DNA of 64,000 nucleotides from Isochrysis galbana (lineage: Eukaryota > Haptophyta > Isochrysidales > Isochrysidaceae): the NCBI GenBank assembly GCA_018136815.1, contig CM030934.1, positions 3,053,070 to 3,117,069 of the forward strand, given 5' to 3'. Made by a program: the position numbers and the translations under genes. Below the pieces are notes generated by a model that worked only from the letters and a program-made list of their open reading frames with translations, did no database searches and was not told the DNA's origin. Within the stretch, counting starts at the first letter, position 1. The number at the start of each line of letters is the position of its first letter. Positions 34,449 through 45,359 of the stretch are shown here, piece by piece.

Positions 34449-37142
34449 ATGTGCGCCCGGCTGGCTGCGTCGGCTCTTGCGGCCGAAGCGGGGCTCTGCC
34501 TATGGGAGGAGGTTGCGGACACGCCAGAGCTGCGCCTCGCCATCTCCACTGCCGAGTCTCTCCTCGCGCGCACGCTCGGAGCCCAGAGAGTCACGATTCT
34601 CCTCTTCTCCGGTGGTTTCGCTCCGAGAGAGAGGAGAGAGTCTTCTCTCCAGCTGTGGTCTGAGGCCCCACGAGGCGCAAGGAGGCTTCCTGCGCATCTA
34701 AATGTTAGTCTTGACCAAGCGGAGGCCAGGTTTCCTGCGCTTGCTCCGCTGCAGCTTGGCGAGCCAGCGGTGACGGCTGCGAAGGACTTTGGTGGCGTCG
34801 TCGTGCTGCTGCCACATCCCTCTTCCTCTCCCTCTCCCTCGGCGAGCCCGCATGGAAAGGGCGCGCGCGTCCGCAAGAAGGGGTGTGTGAAGAGCGGCAT
34901 GCGCTCCTCTCACTCCATGCCCGTACTCAAGCCTGTCGGCGGCACGCGCCCTGCCACGCGCTCGCCTAAGAGCAGTCTACGCTCTGACGCTAATGGAGCT
35001 TGGAGGACAGGCCTCTTGTCTGGCGTCGTCGAGCCGGCGCCGGCGCCTGCAGCCTCTGGCATGCTGACGGGAAGTTTCAACGGGTCCACGCCCACGGATG
35101 AGCAGAGAGCAATACTCCGGTGGAACGGTGTGGTCAGAGATGGGCACGAGGTGGGCGTGGGGCCTTCCTCGACGGCATTTGCGCCATTGAATCATGCCTT
35201 CCCGCGTGTCGGCAGCATCTACACCGAGAAGATACTACCGCTCGCGTCAAAGCGGCGGCTGGAATCAAGGGCATCCATCATGCGCCTGAAATTGCCGCCT
35301 CCACCATTTACGATACATCCATCCATTCTACCGGGTGCGCATGGGATGGATGCCAGCGAGCGGGCTGACGACGTGGCAGATGCCATGGAGAGCGAGGACA
35401 TGGAGACCGAGGCTGCACTTCCGGGGGGAATCGGTGCGGGGTATGTTGCCGCTCCTCTCGTCACATTCGTAGAGCCATCTCAAAACTCCGCTGGCTCAAT
35501 CAACGGCGGCGACGGTGACGAGACTGGCCCGTTCGCTCAATGCGCCAGGCGGCAGAGGGAAGGGTTCATGGATTTGCGAGGCCCGTGCAACACATCCTTC
35601 GCTGCCGTACTCGTTGCCCTCGGCCCCTCGCATCCCCTAGGGGTCTTCCTACGCAAGCCGGTGGGTGCGCTCCGGGCACTTTGTGCCCTCGCGGGGCATG
35701 CCTATGAGCTATGCGAAGCCCATGCAGATCAGGCAGCGGTAGGGCTCGCGGCAGTTGGGGTTAGTGGCCACAATCAGACTCCTGAGAAAACGGCAGCGAG
35801 GGCTCTCTTCTACGCGTGCGAGCTCTTGAATGTAGTCAGCGGAGACGTGTGGCTCCAAGACGACGGTGGATGGTATAAACTCTCGCGCGAACAGCTCGCA
35901 AGGAGCCTGTCGTCCTTCGGGCTGCCGATGGCACTGCCTGAGCCAATTCCTGAGGGGGCGTTCAGCGCTCTCGATTACTTCGACTCAAGACGCGAGGGCA
36001 GCCGCATAGAAGTTGCTCGCATAAGCGATGGAGGGGACGTGCTCTGCCTGCCGCTCGTGATACCCAAGCAGAAGGGTGGCGCAGTAGGGACAGCCGACCT
36101 ACTCTTGCGCGCAAAGGAAACCGGGGGAATGGCACGTGGCACGAGACGACCGAGCGAGAGCTCTCTTGCTGGCATGGTCGGGCTGGTGGTCGTGGGTGGC
36201 AAGATTGGGTCGGCTGTTGACGGCAAAGCTGGGTTCACGGCGAAGGATGTGTCCAAACTTGTACCCTTCTGCGAGGCTGCGGCGGTAGCAGTGCGCGATG
36301 CGTTCGTATTCCGCGGCCTCGAGCGTGCGGGTGAGAGAAGAGAAGCGCTGGAGGAGGCGTTGTGCTCTCTCGCCCCACTGAACTTTGCTGTGCCCGGATC
36401 GCACGCCACTTCAATTCCTGTGGGCATGCCGGCGACAACCGTTGGCCGTCTCGCCGATTTAGCCAGGTGACCCACTGAACGTGCAAGTGGAATTGCGCCG
36501 TCTATAGTTGCTCCCGCTTTCGTTCACCGACTTTGCGCTTGCAGAGTAGGCGCAGGCTTCTTGCCGCTTTTACAACACAGTCATGCCCCTCGCTGCGTAT
36601 GTGTGCACCGTAGTTTTCACCGAAGCCACTGTCATTCTCACGTAGTTTGCTCCCATTTCCACGATCACAGTTGTATCTGCAAAGGCTGCGCCGTCGCCCA
36701 GGTGCGCATTTTTAAGCGTGGCGTGGACTCCGGTCAGCTCACACTGTTGGTGGACCACAAGAGTGTCGCTCGCAATGTTGAGAGCATTGCCGCAGCCCAG
36801 TGCGGATCCCCGGCTACTCCGCTAGGGCATGCCGAATATTTTGCTCCCGACGAGGGCTCATTGTTGGCAAATGCGGCTAGCGGGTCACTCGTCATGACTC
36901 GCAGTATGAAGCAAGGTGCCCACGGCGCCAATAGTACCTGCGGTGCGATGGCGGTGCCGATCGAGTCGGAGCTCTATCGCAGAGGGGTTTCGGGGCAACC
37001 TGTAGTGGTTGGCGTACTAGAGCTGATTGGAGCTGCTGCAAGGGACCAATCGTTCACTGCAGAAGATGAAACGGAGGCACGCGCCTTTGCCGCCATATGC
37101 GCCACAGTTCTCGAGCTTTCCCGCAGCAGCGCTCATCCATGA
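34449..37142 (+). CDS. GAF-domain protein
   Basis: Signalling-type protein with GAF-like sensory folds; ligand unknown. Exons 34449-36466, 36545-36596 and 36702-37142 sum to 836 residues. Introns of 78 and 105 bp have GCCAG|GTGACC...TTGCAG and CGCTGC|GTATGT...CCCAG boundaries. The first GAF-like region (residues about 10-130) has LRLAISTAESLLARTLGAQR; a middle one (about 450-640) has ACELLNVVSGDVWLQD and LPLVIPK with GLVVVGGKIG. The last exon begins CVRIFKRGVDSGQLTLLVDH and contains MAVPIES and VVGVLELIGAAARDQSFTAED, a clear GAF core. The linker at about 150-420 is low complexity and basic (SSSPSPSASP, KSSLRSD). No kinase or cyclase domain was found. The small middle exon is the least certain part. 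Confidence 0.7.
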
Positions 37143-37190
37143 TGTTAATGCTCCGCGCGCTGGCTAGTGAGAGGCTGTTTTGACCGAGCG

Positions 37191-37317
37191 AGTCTCCAAA
37201 GGCTGTGCACATGAGACGCATCATCGGCAATCAATTGATGATAAACGGTCTGGTCCCAAAGGCTGCGCACATGAGACGCGTCATGGGCAACCAATTTGCG
37301 ATGAATAGTCTCGTCCC
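37191..37317 (+). repeat. two tandem copies of a 60-bp unit
   Basis: AAAGGCTGTGCACATGAGAC at 37198 recurs as AAAGGCTGCGCACATGAGAC at 37258, each followed by a GGCAAYCAATT and AATAGTCT/AAACGGTCT segment. It lies in the 3' flank of the GAF gene. Function unknown. Confidence 0.7.
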
Positions 37318-37743
37318 TCTTTGAAAGTTGTCTTCCCTCTCCTTAAGCGTTCATTGCGTTGTATTACATTGGCCGGACACGCGCCGTCCTTGCCCGGTGG
37401 CCGCCGTCTTGTGTGCTATGTCTCTCATATCCAAGCTGTTCTTAACATTCGTTGTGAGAAGTCCCACATGTGCTGACTAAGTTGCGTACGCAGCACCCCC
37501 CCCCCCCCCCTTGTATAGGCGGCAGAGTTTCTTGCCTCCCCACATATGAAGTGGTACCAGCGGCTGAACTGGTGCACATAGGCGACAAGCTCTATCATCG
37601 AGAAAGCTGCGCTGCACCGGCGCTCGGTGCCACCTCGTGGCGATAGGTTCAACTGTGGGACGTCGCGCTCCCTGCTATGCGGAAACGCCTCGACTTGGGT
37701 AATTTTTGATGGCTGCTGCGCTCCGCCGGGGCGGGGCGGGGAA
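37318..37743. other. intergenic before the assembly gap
   Basis: C-run at 37495-37510 and no domain-bearing frame. It is likely part of, or next to, the LINE on the other side of the gap. Confidence 0.35.
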
Positions 37744-37843
37744 NNNNNNNNNNNNNNNNNNNNNNNNNNNNNNNNNNNNNNNNNNNNNNNNNNNNNNNNN
37801 NNNNNNNNNNNNNNNNNNNNNNNNNNNNNNNNNNNNNNNNNNN
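37744..37843. other. assembly gap of 100 N
   Basis: Exactly 100 unknown bases inside a LINE copy, so probably a scaffold join of unknown true size. Confidence 0.98.
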
Positions 37844-38712
37844 TTGATCTTTTCCTCGATGGATACGATTTTGATGCGTACGGTGATGTCGGTCTGATTC
37901 ACGCGAAGGGTGGTAAGTTCGCCATACCTTTCTTGAAATTGTTGTGCGCAATCTTGATTGACGGCTACGTGCGAAGGGCCTGCGATGGACCGTGCCCAGA
38001 AGTCTGGCTCTGGATCGACGCCCTCTAGCTCGAGGAGCAATTCAACTATGGCGGCGTAGACGGTCGTGTCCAGAAAGGTGTAGTCCCCCTCTTGATGGAA
38101 GGAGAGGTCGAAATTTGCGTCTGTGTCTACGCCCTCTTGTTCTTCATCTGACGCTGGCTCCTGCGTCAGGGGAATGCGGGTCGGCCGTGAGTAAGAGTTT
38201 GGTGCTTGATGGTGGGCTGGTTGTTGGTGGTCGGTCTCCAGTCCCTCTCTCAGAGGGGCCTTGGTCGTGTTGAGTTGGGGTTTCTGTTGTGACATTCTTC
38301 TGTGTTGTAGTACGCATGCAGGGTGGGGTGTTGTTTGTGCCCATAAATAAGGGCCACCCGGTCTCGGGCCGCGCCGCCGGGGCGGCGCGACCGTCACCAG
38401 GGTGGGAGGAGCCTCTGCCATGAGGCATGCCCATTGGTTGCTTCGTGCATCTTGTCTGTTGTGTCTGTCTTGCTGTCTGCTGTCCCCCATGGGGGGGACC
38501 AGCTTGGCTGCTGAGGGTGGTGTGGCCGGGGCCACGGGCCGTGTGGCGCGACGCGAGTCGCACGCACCTGCTCGGCCTCCGCGGGTGGACGCGGTCGCTT
38601 CGCCAGCGACTGCTCCATGGGTACTGGAGGGGCGCCCTCGGCGGGGGGCCCGAAAGAGAGGGGAGTCGCGCCGGCGCGCTCCATGGTGACCAAGTATAAA
38701 CTTAATGGCACA
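37844..38712 (-). mobile_element. LINE 5' region with ORF1 start
   Basis: On the minus strand a leader with AAGTTTATACTTGGTCACC runs into ATGGAGCGCGCC (ATG about 38684), the same ORF1 start as at 29045 and 54871. Downstream frames are rich in Pro, Gln and Arg; one runs into the gap and encodes an acidic segment (YAAIVELLLELEGVDPEPDF) with no known domain. The 3' part is lost in or beyond the gap. Confidence 0.6.
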
Positions 38713-38713
38713 T

Positions 38714-38842
38714 ACACCGGACGACGGACGAGCCATGCACCAACCGCGCACACCCCCATCGCGGGGTAGGGGCTCCGTTGCCGATGAGGCACGGTCCCTC
38801 AGCACTAGGATTAAACCAGGATAACAAGAAAACTCTGACACC
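38714..38842 (-). mobile_element. partial LTR fossil interrupted by a LINE
   Basis: Matches 14400-14522 closely, starting TGTCAGAGTTTTCTTG on the minus strand. The match stops exactly where the LINE leader begins (about 38713), so the LINE appears to have inserted into an older solo or partial LTR. Confidence 0.55.
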
Positions 38843-39027
38843 CTACCTAGTAATTACGCTATTGCCACCCTAAATTAGGGTTTGATTAGCAAACCGGCAC
38901 ATGTGAAATAGGATCTCTTCTGACGATTCATTTTGGTTTGTCGTCGTCGGTCTGTTGCTTCCGTGAGAACGTGAGAGAAAGAAGGTGAGAGGGGCTCTTG
39001 TCTTCTTTTTCTTTCTACGACCCTCCC

Positions 39028-39028
<1 letters not shown>

Positions 39029-39070
<42 letters not shown>

Positions 39071-39082
39071 CCCCCCCCCCGC
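39029..39082. repeat. (CT)n and C run before the RCC1-protein start
   Basis: A CT run of about 40 bp plus a C run, ending 77 bp before the ATG at 39159. Likely 5' leader. Confidence 0.8.
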
Positions 39083-39158
39083 CCTCTCACCCCCCGGTCG
39101 GCGGAGTTGCTTCCAACAGCCACACAGCCAGCCACGTGCTGCAGTGCTGGGGGGCTCG

Positions 39159-42100
39159 ATGGCGGAGGCAGCGCGGGCCGAGGCCGACCGGCTCTTTGCG
39201 GCCGGAAACCACTCGACGGCCGCGGCGCTCTACGCTTCGGCCCTTGCCCATGCGGCCGAGGGGCTCGAGCAGCTACACAATGACCTCTCAGCCTGTTTCC
39301 ATGCGTGTGGCCTCTTCGCCAGCGCCCTTGAGCACGCCGAAGCCGCTATTACTGCGGCGCCTCGCTTGGCAAAGGCGCACTACTGGCGCGGCGCGGCACT
39401 CGCATCACTTGAGCTCTGGCCTGAGGCCACGCGTAGCTTCACGCGCGCTCTTGCACTCGATGCGTCGGATGCGCGGCTGCATACAGCGGCAGTCGAGGCG
39501 GCCGTTGGCGCGGCCACTGCTGTGCGTGGCGTGCCTGCAGCATTCTCTTGGGGTCGAGGCGAGTTTGGCGCCTTGGGGCACGGTGATACTCGAGACAAGA
39601 CGCTGCCAAAGGCGGTGGATGCATTGCGGGGGGTTCATCTTGTTGATGTGGCGTGCGGCACCGGACACACGCTAGTGCTTGCAGTTGATGGCGATGTTTA
39701 CGCGTGGGGATGGAACGTAAAGGGGCAGTGCGGAGTCACAGAACAGGAGGCTGTCGTGTTGGCAAAAGCCAGTTCGCCGCCTAGCCCTGCTGTGTCCAGC
39801 GAGCGGCGCGTCCCCGCTAGCCACATACGCGGCGCATCGGGCGAGGCTATCTTGCTGCCCACTTTGATTGCTGGGCTTGTCGGCCTCCATGTCGTTGGCA
39901 TTTCTTGCGGCGCCGCGCACTCGCTTGCTGTCACAGCTGATGGGTCAGTGCTCTCCTGGGGACTCGGAGTCTCTGGTCAGCTCGGTCATGGCGACACCGA
40001 GACGTGCACTTCTCCAAGGCTCATCGCAGCTCTAGCCAGCCAGCCCGTCCAAGGGGTATCTTGTGGATTTGCTCACACAATAGCCCTAGGCAGAGATGGC
40101 GCAATCTTTGCTTGGGGATGGAATTGTGATGGGCAGCTAGGCCTTGGCGATACGGCCGACAGAAAGTCGCCAGAGCGGGTGGAAGGGGTGCCGTGTGTGG
40201 CGCACGTGGCCTGCGGAGGTGCTCACACGGCTCTCGTGTCGAAGGAGGGAGCGTTGTTTTGCTTTGGCTCCAACTCTTGCGGCCAATGTGGAGTTGCAGC
40301 CAAAGAGAACGGGCTCTCGGATCGCTTGTCCGAGGAGCTCGCGGGCAAATCTATCCTGAGGCCGCGGCTTGTGTTCTTGGGATACGACGGACATCTGAAT
40401 TCCTATGAGGATGTTCAAGCCTCACGAAGGTCATGTGAAGAGGATGACCAAAGCCCAGCGAGTACCGTGCTGGATGGGCCTCGGGCGACATCGCCTGGAG
40501 GACGGGGAGCCGCCGGCCGACTAGCGCTTCGAGCCAGTCTCGGGCGCCTCGCCACTAACTCTGGCCGTTGGAAGATCGCTGAGATGCGCGAGGCACTCCG
40601 TCTGGGTGCAGTGAGTACTGATGGTGTGACAGAGCGGGAGGAGATAGTTGCCATGGTGAATGAGCTATTAATCCGTGAGAATATTGGTGATGGCCTTGGG
40701 AATGATGGCAATGCGCGCAGTTCGGGTGGTCACAACCGTGCGAGTTGCGACGGCGATCCCTCGTGCAAGAGCGCCAACAAAATGGCGGGTCACGCCGGAT
40801 CGCCTGGCAGGGACGCCTCGTTATCAGCCTCGTCTGGGAGCTGCGCTTACGCTGCATGCGGCGAAGAGTTCACACTGGTCATCCGGCGTGACAGGGTGGT
40901 GCTCACCTTTGGCTTGGGAATTGTGGGTCAGCTAGGTGACGGTGGTCACAAGAGCCGCGCAACGGCGGCGCCGGTCCGAACGCTGCTGGATGAGGGGGCT
41001 GCGCCCGAGGTTGCGTCATGTGGAGCATCTGAGGCACATGTAGTGGATGCGTCAGGCCGAGTTTGGGCATGGGGTCTGCCGGCGACAGACACACAACAGC
41101 TCGCGCTTGATATTAGCAGGGCTGCAGCCGATAGAGGTCTAGTCGCCGGCAGGGGGGTGGAGATAGGAGGCGGTGAACTGCTAGATGGGCGAGGGCAGAA
41201 GATCCATGGAGCCCTCCCTCACCTAGTCCTCACGACGAAGCGCGTGCTGCGCCTTGACGCAGGCCGGCGGCACTTCGTTGCTCTCACTCTCGGTGCGTCG
41301 GCTGCATCGTCGTCGATAGAGCTCACGCAGATTCCTCAGGCAGCCGTCGGACGGCGTCTCAAGCTAGAAGTGCAGGCACGTGATGCCTCCGGAATGGAGG
41401 TTTCGTCAGGTGGGGACAGGGTCGTGGCTCGGCTTCTGTACGACGGCGGAGAAGCCGCTCTCGAGGGCGAAGGCGAGGCCGAGGTCACGCATAAGCTTGC
41501 TACAGCCGAAGTTGACGATCAGCTGAACGGAAGGTGGGACGTGTGCCCCGTAGCTGCTACGGCGTGGCTGCTGCACGAACGTGCCTCATAGCTGAGAGAG
41601 TCCTCCGCTCACTGCACACTTCTTTTGACGGCCTGCCGTCCGCTCACCAGGTACACGGTCTCTATCCGGCCTGCTTGCGAAGGGCCGCATCAACTCTGGG
41701 TTCTTCTCAACGGTTCGCACGTCTTGGGCTCCCCGCTTCACCTTTTTGTGGCCGCCGCCGCGTCCACTCCCCACGCTCCTTGTTGCGACCTTTCGCCCGC
41801 CGGCGTCAAGGTCTTGGCGGGAGAGCCCGCTGCATTTGTCCTCGCTCTACGGGATCTCCGTGGAGAAGCGGTCCGCGCGTCCTCGGTAAAAATGGCACAT
41901 CTAGGGCTAGACTTGGAGCTACGTGTGACACGGTGCGAGGAGACACCAGGAGCGCAGGTCGAATTGCAAGCAGCCGCGATGAACAGCGAGGGCACCCTAC
42001 GTGCTGGTCACACACCAAGGTGCGGCGGAGCGCTTCCAACGGTCCAGCAAACATTCCGCCCCGATGGCCAAATCGCCATTGAAGTGAACACTCGCAAGGC

Positions 42101-43250
42101 CGGAAGATTTGAGCTCCATGCCTCCCTCCGTGGGGTGCCAGTATTCGGCTCTCCCGCGGCTGTGCTTTTTGAGGCCGCAGCAGCCGATGCTCGACATAGT
42201 GAGTGCCGCACTACACGGGTAACTTCGGTAGCGGGGAGATCGGTTGCAGTTGTCTTCGCATGCCGCGACGCATTCGGCAACCCGACGTTCAACTTACACA
42301 TGGACGCAATGCTTCGGCTAAAGAATGGAGACCAAAGCGGCCTGGTGACGAGTTGTCCGGATGAGGATTTCGCTCTCGTCTTGCAGCGGCGGGCAAACTT
42401 ATCGTCCGATGGCGAAGCCTTGATTGCTGTCTCCTTCGCACCGACGCTCTCGGGATGCCACGAATTTGTTGCTCGTATTGCTGGGGTCGAAACATGGGCC
42501 GTACCAGTCCTAATTGAACCAGCTGAGCCATCGCGAAGGTCGATCTTACGAGGGGAGGGATTAGAGTCTTGCATTGTATCCAAAAGCCCATTGGCACGGC
42601 GATCTTTAACGCTAACAGGCGTCGATGTCTTTGGCAACATCTGCAGCGGTAGTCGCAGCGCTTCGTCGAAAATCACGTTGGAGTTGTTCGACGCCGAGAC
42701 GGGAATTCACGAGGAACGCGCTAAGTCAAGTGTCGTGTACGAAGGGGATGGGGTGTGGCGGCTAGATTACACAGCGGTGCCGGGGATTTTCACGTTGGTC
42801 GTTGTCGTGGATGGGCGTAGAGTGCCTCCTACTCCACGCCAACTTATTTTTGCTCGTGACCCGGCCGAAATTGAGGCGGAGCGCATTGCAGAGGCCAAGG
42901 CCGCCGAGATGGAGGCTCGAAGCATCGCTGAAGAGGAGATGGCGTTAGCAGCTGCCGCGGCACGCGAGGCCATCGAGGGTGAGATGCGCGCAGTGGCATT
43001 GGCCGAAGACGCCATCATCCAATCGCGAATCAAATCTGAAGAGCTAGAAAAGGCGCGTCGAGCGGCTCAGGAACGCCAAGTGCGCGAAGCAACAGCATTA
43101 GCTGCTCGTCGTGAAAAGGAGACTGCGCGCCGCGCTGAAGAGGCGCTACGTGTTCTCATGGAAGAGCGGCGCAAGCAAGTTGAGATGACGCGCGCACGAT
43201 CGAGGAGCAAAAGAACAGGAGGCGGATTCATCGTCACGTTTGACAAGTAG
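39159..43250 (+). CDS. TPR–RCC1–filamin-repeat–coiled-coil protein
   Basis: Two exons, 39159-41533 and 41651-43250, give 1324 residues; the 117-bp intron has GGAAG|GTGGGA and CACCAG boundaries. The splice joins DDQLNGR to YTVSIRP inside one filamin repeat, which confirms it. Residues about 1-115 form three TPR helices pairs (LFAAGNHSTAAALYASAL, HYWRGAALASLELWPEAT). RCC1 repeats follow (about 128-690): FSWGRGEFGALGHGDT, VLSWGLGVSGQLGHGDT, FAWGWNCDGQLGLGDTADR, LTFGLGIVGQLGDGGHK, interrupted at about 430-560 by a low-complexity insert. Filamin-type immunoglobulin repeats span about 715-1190 (HQLWVLLNGSHVLGSPLHL, GRFELHASLRGVPVFGSP). A charged Glu/Ala/Arg coiled coil (about 1195-1310) closes the chain. 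The architecture suggests a cytoskeletal or flagellar scaffold; an RCC1 exchange role is not implied. I know no named ortholog. Confidence 0.8.
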
Positions 43251-44038
43251 GTCGGCTTTCATAGATCACAAATGGGCAAAATGTGCAATATAAAAAACGG
43301 GCCGGAGCACGCCGCACGCCGCTTGCCCCTACCAACCCCATAACCCGGCAGCCCCAAGGTAGCGCACGAGGGGACTAGCTACAAGGCAGGTGTGTGTGTG
43401 TTTTGGGGGGGGGGGGGGGGGGGTTGGAGCATAGGTTTAGGGCGAACGGGCGTGGCTTCGGCATAGTAGTCACCACAAGGCCACGTGCGAGGCGCTAGAC
43501 TATTAGTAGTATTAAAGTAGAAGTTTCTTCGTCGTGCTAAAATAAAAAGCAGCTCAAGATTCAGACTCAGCGGGCATGGTTGCATTCTTCATTCAACCCG
43601 AGCGGTCGATCGTCCAAGTTGAGGCGCAAAAATAGACGGGAGGAGTGCTTCTCATCGTTGATTCGAGAGCAGCTCAGGCGCGACTCCTGCCTTTTGGCAG
43701 AGTCTGAGAGGGCTTCGGCAGGGCGCTTGCGCAACTTTATCATGTTTCTCGACCCGTGCAGTATGTAGTAAGTAGTATGCTGTCGTGAGGATTAAAACTA
43801 AGAGAAAGCTTACCGGAAAGACGGCAAACATACCGACGCCAAATGCCACGAGCACTGCGATTAAGAGCCGATGGGCACGGCGACCAAGAGGAATATGGTC
43901 AAGTTGTGCTTACTCTCTCCCACTTCTCACCTGCTCCAGCGAGCGTATATTGCCATACTTGTTTACTAATTACTACAAGATAGATTTTATTACGGGGTGT
44001 GCGTGCCCGTCTACCTCGACTCGTTATATCGCACTCCG
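43251..44038. other. intergenic, nothing recognised
   Basis: Includes a G run at 43404-43421 and mixed sequence. No gene is supported. Confidence 0.4.
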
Positions 44039-44391
44039 TAGAGATGGAAGGGAGGTAAAACGAACAAGCCATCAAAGCGAAGACACAAAGGAACTACAGA
44101 GACGCCACGGTCCCGACAAAATCAAGATGAGAAAAGCGAGTCCGGGTGGACGGTCATACCAGGGGCAACGATTCAAAAGGCCTGCCCGGCCCCCGCACTC
44201 CGAACCAGGTCTTAGGTAGCGCACCGAGACCGAACCCCGGAAACCAAAGAAAAAGGAATGAAGGGGGGCAGGGGAAGAGGTGGGGAAAGGGAACTTAAGG
44301 GCGGTGTTAGTAGAAGCGGGAGATCCCGTCAATAGTAGGTGTGTAGCCCAGAATCTTCAGATGTTTTTTTTTTTTAGAGATGGAAGGGAGG
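44039..44391 (+). mobile_element. 5'-truncated LINE tail with perfect 17-bp target-site duplication
   Basis: TAGAGATGGAAGGGAGG stands at 44039-44055 and again at 44375-44391. The 319 bp between are a LINE 3' end: the GGCCTGCCCGG...CGAACCAGGTC block, AGGGCGGTGTTAG, GTAGCCCAGAATCTTCAGAT and a T-run of 12. The same tail ends the LINE at 32952. This is the cleanest evidence here for target-primed insertion. Confidence 0.9.
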
Positions 44392-45359
44392 GGAGTACGT
44401 GGGAATAGTGTCCAAGTAAGGGTCCAAGTTAGGGGTTAATGAAATAGAAATAGACGAGGGTTGTGACGCAAAAAAGGGAACCTCGAGTTGCACCTTCTCA
44501 CAAGCGGAACAACGTTAAGAACGAAGCGCGAACACGGAACATGAACAGTGAACAGTGAACAGCAAGAACATTAAGGGGCTTGGACAGTTGTTCACGTTGA
44601 ACAACAATAGGATCCAAAACTGAACACTTCCCGAACGTTGAGCCAAAAAGTCAACGTTTAACACCTCTAACTAGATACTAGAGCGTCAAAGCGATCATCA
44701 CATTCACATTCGGGACTACCATGCCTTCCACCACACTTGCGCTCCTTGTAGCTCTCGAAAGACTTGTGTAGAGCCTCACATCATCTCTAACTTCCACGCC
44801 CTCGCTACCGCTTCCATCTTCCCCTTCTTGCTCTGTACATGCAACGGCATATACGCGGTATACATGCCGCAACTCTCTCATTCACTATATGGACGCACCA
44901 ACCGAACGAAAAGCATTGCGCAAGAGTGCGCAAAGAGGATCATCTCTCGTTAAAAGAAAACATCGCTCGCCGCTCGCCCAACCACGTCTTCAGAAAGACG
45001 GCCGTTGGGCATGTCTTCAGAAAACGACCGTTGGGGGGACGTATCGAAGCAGCAAATCAATTAATTGCCCACCGCACATGCTCTGCACCACTTGCACATG
45101 TTTGCTGCCTTCGTCGACACTGGCGTAGTCTCCATGGTAGCCAGCCTACGTCAAATCAAGAGTCGCGAGCCGCTAGGATTTCGCTCAGGAATAGAATATA
45201 GAATGCACGGATGCTGTGACTCGCCGTGCGATAAGGTCTCTTCAGGGTCGCATGGCTCCTCAAGCGGAATGCCACGGCGGCGAGCAAGTCCGCACCGAGC
45301 CTTCCAAAATTGCGGTATCGATGATTACTGACACGAACGAGAGATGCAACTCGAGTTTT
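44392..45359. other. intergenic between LINE tail and gpsA
   Basis: AT-richer than its surroundings, with short direct repeats of GAACA/AACGTT type around 44510-44660 and a GTCTTCAGAAA pair near 44990-45020. No gene was recognised; part may be the gpsA 3' untranslated region. Confidence 0.4.
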
